From the NCBI GenBank assembly GCA_000969725.1, contig JXSR01S064557.1: a stretch of 23,676 bases of DNA. One strand, given 5' to 3'. The number at the start of each line of letters is the position of its first letter. Within the stretch, counting starts at the first letter, position 1. This document shows positions 18,822 through 23,676 of this stretch, piece after piece. The notes below the pieces were generated by a model. It had not been told where the DNA came from, made no database searches, and worked only from the letters and a program-made list of their open reading frames with translations. The translations under genes and the position numbers were made by a program. The stretch is from Ophiothrix spiculata (Eukaryota > Echinodermata > Ophiuroidea > Amphilepidida > Ophiotrichidae).

Positions 18822-20527
18822 CCACTTTCGGTATCTCTAAAAAAAAAAAGACACAGAAGAAAGCTTTTTGCCAATATCCTCATTTCTTCTGTACTCTTAC
18901 GATGATATGTAAGTTGCAAAAAAGCTTTTAGCCCTGTGTGTTTATTCCAATTTAATGCGTGAAAAACACTCAGAAAATGCCCAGTGTCGATTTTAATTCA
19001 ATGTAAATATACTTCAATAAGCAAGAATATAGGAAACACTACAGTTTGCAGTCAACGATACATCCCATTAACGCATCAGCCGTAAGATGAAGCCACTTCC
19101 TGTGCTCATTTGATAAGAGGCTCTTCGAATAGATGCATTGGACGAAATATTGCAACTCTCTGCATTGACCATGAGAGTCTGTGTATCAATAGATGGTTGA
19201 AACACTAGGTATTTTGTCAACAATTTACAGCAGACTGTTTGTAGTAGGTCATAGAATAAAATTCATACACGTGTTTTTTTACTCGATATCACAGAATTAG
19301 TTTAAGTCCGTTGATATTTTTACACCTGTCCAGGTACTTTTGCATAATGTTTTAAAAGTAAAAATATTAGTCCTATTAACATTTAAACAAAACAAACACA
19401 AACAAACAAATTAACAAATATTAAAGACATTCAAGTGTTACAACCAGCAAAAGTGTTTTACAAAAAAAAAAACACCTCACCAGAAGTTTACATATTTCTA
19501 TTCTTGTATAGTACGGTACATCCATATCCCGTATATCTCCAAGAAACTTCTTATCTTCATATTTCTTTTCGGTTTTTTTATTCTAAAAATAAACCCATTT
19601 TGAATATATGGATCGTGTTAAGTTCACTACATGCTCAACGATGGAACTACTCGTATTTTGTTTGAAAACGGAGCCCCAAATAACTATCTATATTTCTATG
19701 TACATAAGGATTTGTTTAGAGTTGCTTTCAGCATTACGCGATCGTTTTGATCTACTAGCTGGTGGTATGCTAAGTGTCTTCGAATTCGAAAAAGTCGCCC
19801 TAGGGATAAATGATTCATTTTTTTGTTTCTTTCTTGACAGTGAAGTGGCTATTTGACTTTTGGTATTTACACTTTGGTTAAAATATGTGTTCATACTATT
19901 TTAAGTGGAGTGACATTTTCGTAACGTGGGATTGATCGTGGTTTTAAGTGGATATTGAATTTTACAGTATCAACATGAATATTTCAGGGATATATTTTCT
20001 TATTAATATCCACAATGTAACGTCACTTTATTTTTTAACATGCTCGTGATGGTAGTATGATGCATATACTGGTCAAATTGTTTCAATAGTTATATATCCA
20101 GGTTGCTCGATAAGCAAGATTTTGCATCGCCTGAAGTTGGAGTTAAATATATCCTATAAGAATAAAAAATACTGTCCACTGTTCTCATGGTCCTAATACT
20201 TGACGTCATATATTTTTAATATATAGTTCGAGGAATAACCAAAGCTGGAGATAATAGTCAGGTCGGACTAACGTTCCTATATAGTTGTTAAAGTCCAACA
20301 GACATTAATGTAAGTTTAGGGAGGACTTTGATTCTAAAATGGATCATCATTCCATAAAAATATTGGGTTCCTGACTCCGGGGATGGATACACCGAGTTAA
20401 GCTTCTTGTAGATGTCCAATTTACCTACTAAACGGTCTGGTGGCACGATGAGTAATTTTCTCAAAATTCATAGTATATTTTACAAATGTTTTGAGTTGAT
20501 ATTATCCAAATACAGCATGATATAGAG
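18822..20527. other. Non-coding stretch
   Basis: No supported gene. A plus frame at 19608-19856 is followed by a good-looking acceptor (pyrimidine tract then CAG near 19839), but an open frame across an acceptor argues against a real exon there. A full palindromic CRE-type TGACGTCA stands at 20201-20208; without a gene nearby it is only a motif match. Confidence 0.4.
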
Positions 20528-20650
20528 GGAAGTAGGGAAAATTACTTATCCCGAGGTTTTGGATGCGGGTGACTATACTTAACGACGAGAAGCGGAATGA
20601 AGTATTCACCAAAATCCAAAACCGAGGGATCAGGATTTTTCACTACTTCC
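20528..20650. repeat. Near-perfect ~123-nt hairpin
   Basis: The outer arms of 37 bp (20528-20564 and 20614-20650) pair with only a few mismatches; the common parts are GGAAGTAG, TCCCTCGGTTTTGGAT-like and GAAAA blocks. The next ~14 bp inward also pair (GGTGACTATACTT against AAGTATTCACC), leaving about 20 nt of loop. Transcript from either strand would fold like a small-RNA precursor or foldback MITE. Related copies were not seen in the window. Confidence 0.8.
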
Positions 20651-20939
20651 AAAAATAAGCCATGTTGTATTTGTTTTACTTTAACTTAAAATATGTCATT
20701 GATTTAAAAACAATTGACCTGAAATCAAGTTTTTGCAATAGAATTTCAGTATGCAATGTATATATTATTTCTAGGCCGCCGCATGAGTTTTTAATAAATA
20801 AGCGATGCGATACCAGGGGTGCGGTGTTTTTCAATTTTGTCCCCACGTGATCGTCATGTGTAAAGTATTCAAAATACTATTACGCGTACCAGCAGAAAAT
20901 GACCAATAACTCGTGGTTGTCTAATAAATATTTATGAGG
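20651..20939. other. Non-coding stretch
   Basis: The short plus frame at 20662-20850 has no motif. Nothing else was recognised. Confidence 0.4.
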
Positions 20940-21027
20940 TATTAGTCAGGCTTGGTTAAAGTTGAAGCTGAAGTCAAAGGTTCACTGATATTGAAAATCA
21001 ATGTTGGCATTTTTAAAAATACTGTTA

Positions 21028-21060
21028 TGACGGCCATTTTGGATTTCAAAATGGTCGTCA
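21028..21060. repeat. CCATTTTGG palindrome
   Basis: TGACGGCCATTTTG (21028-21041) and CAAAATGGTCGTCA (21047-21060) pair at 13 of 14 positions around a 5-nt loop. The CCATTTTGGATyT core is the same as in the array at 21.7-23.5 kb, so this is probably an older, diverged relative. The related words CCAAAATGGCCAC (21444) and CAAAATGGTCGCC (21586) lie between. Confidence 0.75.
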
Positions 21061-21164
21061 TTTTTATCATATAATTTCCTATATCTCGGCTTCTAAAGCA
21101 CCTAGAAAAATTATTTATGTGTCTATACATATGTTTGTTGGGGCATAGAGTCCAATAAACATAC

Positions 21165-21192
21165 TTACACGGTAAAAAATAGTAAAATTAAC
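21165..21192 (+). mobile_element. Possible isolated MITE end
   Basis: TTACACGGTAAAAAATAG, then TAAAATTAAC, resembles the terminal ACACTGTAAAAA words of MITE family C (7708, 12261). No matching inverted end was found downstream, so only a fragment is proposed. Confidence 0.3.
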
Positions 21193-21699
21193 AACAATTG
21201 GGTAAATAGTGGACTGTTGAGTAAAAACCAATCCATTTAATGTTTCGTTAAATAAATCTTTCCATTTTTATTATAGCATGGCAAATAACCATGAATGAAG
21301 GACCAGAGCTTGGCCAACTGCAATGGGATAGCAAGGACTACGAGTCCCCTGTACCCCAGGAGTCAACCAAACCAACTCTTTATATGACCATCAAACACAA
21401 TTCGGATGTTTCCAAACATAAAAAGTGGCCTCAAGCAAGATATCCAAAATGGCCACTAAAATTCCTGCCAAAATACTATGTTTTCATATATCTCATTAAT
21501 GTATTTAGTAGTACACTTTATGGGAAACGACTTTTTGAGATATAACAAATGCATCAAACTCCAAATGATGCCACATGCATATTTCAAAATGGTCGCCAAG
21601 ATTGCCGCAATAATAGGAAATTTTAAATCAGCCAAAACAGCCTTTAAAAATGCTTGATATCATAAATAATCAGCAGGAAATAACAGTTAGGTTATCATT

Positions 21700-22625
21700 G
21701 CCTTAAAGTCTGTATCAAATTCAAAATAGCGGCTGTTATGGGATCCTAAAGAGCCAATAAAATATGTTCTATTTGCAAAAATTGGTTAGAGAAACTTCAA
21801 ACGGTACCAAAAACACAAAATTTTCAAACTAATGGCTTTGAAAGCAACAATGGGAGTAGTTTTTTTCCTACATAAGGCCAAAAATAAAAACTTCTTTGCT
21901 TGTCCTCAACCGACCGACCCTTATTTCAGAAATCAAATAAATTTTGTTTTTTCTATTTACTGTACAAAAGAATACTAACTTTATTTTTGGAAATTCCTGA
22001 ATTTGTTTTTCTTTTCAGATTTGTGTATTCTGAAAATGCAGAAAAAATGTATTTTGTAATTTGTGTTGAGTATTTTAGTTGTGTTGTAATGTTTACTGAT
22101 TCATTTCGACACCGAAATGTTCATATTATTTCGTATTCTGAGTCTTGATTAATACAATATACATACGGTGGAGTTCGATTTTAAATAAAAAAGATGGAAA
22201 AAAAAAAGAAATCGCGACCGACCGACACAATTTTGCAAATTCAATTGAGGACAAGCAAACAATTTATTTTTTTTGGCCTAGGGTACGTGTATAAGCATGT
22301 TTTATATTTAATACGGGAAGCCTGTTTCGAGATCCAAAATGGCTGCCAAAAAACGATTTTAAGGTTAAAATGACTTTGAAACGGTGTCAAAAACACTAAA
22401 TGTTCAAAATAATCGTTAAATCGTAAATTTGAGAGTAACAATAAGAAAATTTCTTCCAAAATAAGGGCAATAGCATGTATCAAATTCAAACTGGCGCCTG
22501 TTCTTAGATCTAAAATGGCCACCAACAAAATTTTCAAAATAATCGATGGAAAATGGCTTTGAGGGTAACTATGGGAGTACTTTTACCCAATAAAGGTTGT
22601 TAGCACGTTTCAAATTTATTTATAA
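21700..22625 (-). repeat. CCAAAATGG repeat array, left half (minus)
   Basis: Units recognised by GTATCAAATTCAAA(A/C)T, GGC-CCTGTT, then GATC(C/T)AAAATGGC, then CAAAAACAC-AAAT-TTCAAA. Unit points lie near 21725, 22335 and 22510. Subtracting the nested 403-bp MITE, the spacing is about 175-205 bp. These words are the reverse complements of those at 22626-23514. The unit is diverged, so this is an old satellite-like array rather than a recent tandem expansion. Confidence 0.72.
21876..22278. mobile_element. Nested PIF/Harbinger-like MITE
   Basis: The body begins GGCCAAAAA and ends TTTTTGGCC. Inside these, the TIRs share TTTGCTTGTCCTCAA (left 21895-21909; right, reverse complement, 22245-22259) and CGACCGACC blocks. 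TAA precedes it (21873-21875); TAG follows (22279-22281). Comparing the interrupted unit with the next unit shows an intact ATAAGGG at 22460-22466 where the element sits, so the empty site is visible. A TWA target and GGCC-type ends fit the PIF/Harbinger superfamily. The 3' flank has lost or changed one base. No transposase is present; the 21900-22148 frame starts on TTG and has no motif. Confidence 0.8.
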
Positions 22626-23514
22626 TGTTTCAAAGTTGCTAATATCCATTTTCTTGCACAAAATTGTATTATGGTGGCCGTTCTTGTTCACAGTACAGGC
22701 TCCATAATAAATTTAAAACATGCTATCAACATTTTATGGGAATAAATGTTCATTTTGTTATCAAAGTTTCTTACCATCTTTTATTTTGTACATTTGGTGT
22801 TTTTGATAACATTAATTTTCAAAGTCAAATTTAGTGTTTTTGATACTCATTACTGTTTCGAAGTGCCTTTAACCCATTTTTGTCACAATTTTTTTTTGCC
22901 AGCCATTTTGAACCTCAGAACAGGCTCAATAGTGAATTTGAAACATGCTAACACCCTTTTTTGGCAAGAAATACTCCTACTGTTACTAACAAAGTCATTT
23001 TCAAATGAATATCCTGAATATTTTGTGTGTCTTTGATACTATTTCAAAGTGCCCCAAACCTAATTTTGCACATAAAATCATATTTTAGTAGCCATTTTGG
23101 ATCTCAACACAGACTTCATATTGTTTTTGAAACGTCCTAACATCCTTATTTGGGAAGAAATGCTCCCAACTGTTACCAACAATGCCATTTTCCAATGATT
23201 ATTCTGAACATTTGTGTTTTTGATACTATTTTAAAGTGCCTGTAATCCAATTTTGCACATAAAATTATATTTTGTCGGTCATTTTGGATCTCAGCACAGG
23301 CTCCATATTGGATTTGAAACATGCCAACACCTATATTTGCGAAGCAATGCTCCTATTGTTACTTATAAAGCGATTTCCATCGATTATTTTGAATATTTGG
23401 AGTTTTTGATACTGCTTTGAAGTACCTCTAAGCCATTTTCGCATATAAAAACATATTTAGCGGCCATTTTGGATCTCAAAACATGCGCCATTTTGAATTT
23501 GATACAAGCTTACA
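22626..23514 (+). repeat. CCATTTTGG repeat array, right half (plus)
   Basis: The GCCATTTTGGATCTCA-type landmark, or its diverged form, recurs near 22673, 22901, 23091, 23278 and 23462, a period of about 184-190 bp for the last four. Each unit continues with ACAGGCTC, AAACATGC-AACA, GTTAC-A-CAAAG, TTGGTGTTTTTGATAC and GTGCC...AATTTTGCACA. The first unit is longer because its TTTTTGATA segment is duplicated. Several chance ORFs (for example 22746-23036) come from the array. It ends abruptly at the LINE-like tail. Confidence 0.85.
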
Positions 23515-23676
23515 AGTTTCAGTTTCAGTTTCAGTTTAGTTTATTTGTTTTCTCTCAGCATATACAAATATAACAATAACAGTATATAACTGTACAATGT
23601 AACAATTTGAATAAGTACAAGCTTTGCATATGTGAGACATGGATGCCTTCAAAAACGCGAAGCGTGTGGCTGAAGG
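23515..23676 (-). mobile_element. Probable LINE 3' end (minus strand, partial)
   Basis: Read on the minus strand, the window edge starts with a stem-loop, CCTTCA ... TGAAGG (plus 23646-23651 and 23671-23676) with an inner ACGC/GCGT pair. Then follow ~100 bp of AT-rich 3' UTR-like DNA, AACAAATAAACTAAA, and three to four CTGAAA tail repeats ending at 23515. A short tandem microsatellite tail and a 3' hairpin are typical of CR1/L2/RTE-like non-LTR retrotransposons. It interrupts the right half of the CCATTTTGG array. Any reverse transcriptase would lie beyond 23676. The clade assignment is open. Confidence 0.65.

Noticed and set aside
19608..19860. Plus ORF followed by a pyrimidine tract and CAG near 19839, suggesting an acceptor and a short final exon
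   Set aside because: The frame is open across the supposed intron end, there is no upstream donor, and no homology is recognisable.
20201..20208. CRE-type TGACGTCA as a promoter element
   Set aside because: A single 8-bp match with no gene or start site nearby; chance is likely.
1..23676. tRNA, rRNA or snRNA genes
   Set aside because: Scanning by eye for T-arm GGTTCGA-type boxes and conserved rRNA or snRNA words found none; a covariance-model search would be decisive.

Overview
This is a eukaryotic, almost certainly metazoan, genomic window. The sequence is visibly AT-rich. It has no dense bacterial-style coding, only short scattered ORFs (many opening on TTG or GTG rather than ATG). It carries an internal CCCTAA-type telomere-like array, a non-LTR-type 3' tail, and many small inverted-repeat elements. 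A marine invertebrate would fit this style of non-coding DNA, but the species and phylum cannot be fixed from the sequence alone. I recognise no protein-coding gene, rRNA or tRNA with confidence. The window reads as intergenic or intronic DNA built from non-autonomous DNA transposons (MITEs), foldback elements and local duplications.

Layout. 1-1500: G-rich patch (possible quadruplex) and a 224-bp foldback (850-1073). 1488-1944: a 453-bp MITE with TA flanks; a second, reverse-oriented copy lies at 12504-12953. 2556-3980: a tandem segmental duplication. Its first copy holds a 162-bp element (2619-2780) with 26-bp terminal inverted repeats (TIRs) around telomere-like repeats; the element has an 8-bp target duplication, and the second copy preserves the empty site. 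4162-5245: two related foldbacks, a CpG-rich patch and a third inverted-repeat element. 5381-5545: a two-copy tandem repeat. 7708-7983 and 12261-12480: two members of another MITE family with internal micro-repeats. 9717-10312: a ~596-bp foldback whose loop and arms carry RFX X-box-like palindromes next to CCAAT boxes. 10838-11035, 13575-13775 and 15022-15462: pieces of a repeat that is contiguous at 15 kb but split by about 2.5 kb at 11-13.6 kb. 16621-16838: another TIR element. 20528-20650: a near-perfect ~123-nt hairpin. 20940-23514: a field of CCAAAATGG-type repeats that becomes a ~185-bp-period array switching orientation near 22,625, with a PIF/Harbinger-like MITE (21876-22278) nested in its left half. 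23515-23676: the 3' end of a probable LINE on the minus strand.

There are no genes acting together here. The interest lies in the elements. Two insertions can be tested directly because neighbouring repeat copies keep the pre-insertion site, and several elements would give long hairpin RNA if transcribed. All identity judgements were made by eye; no alignment or database search was run.
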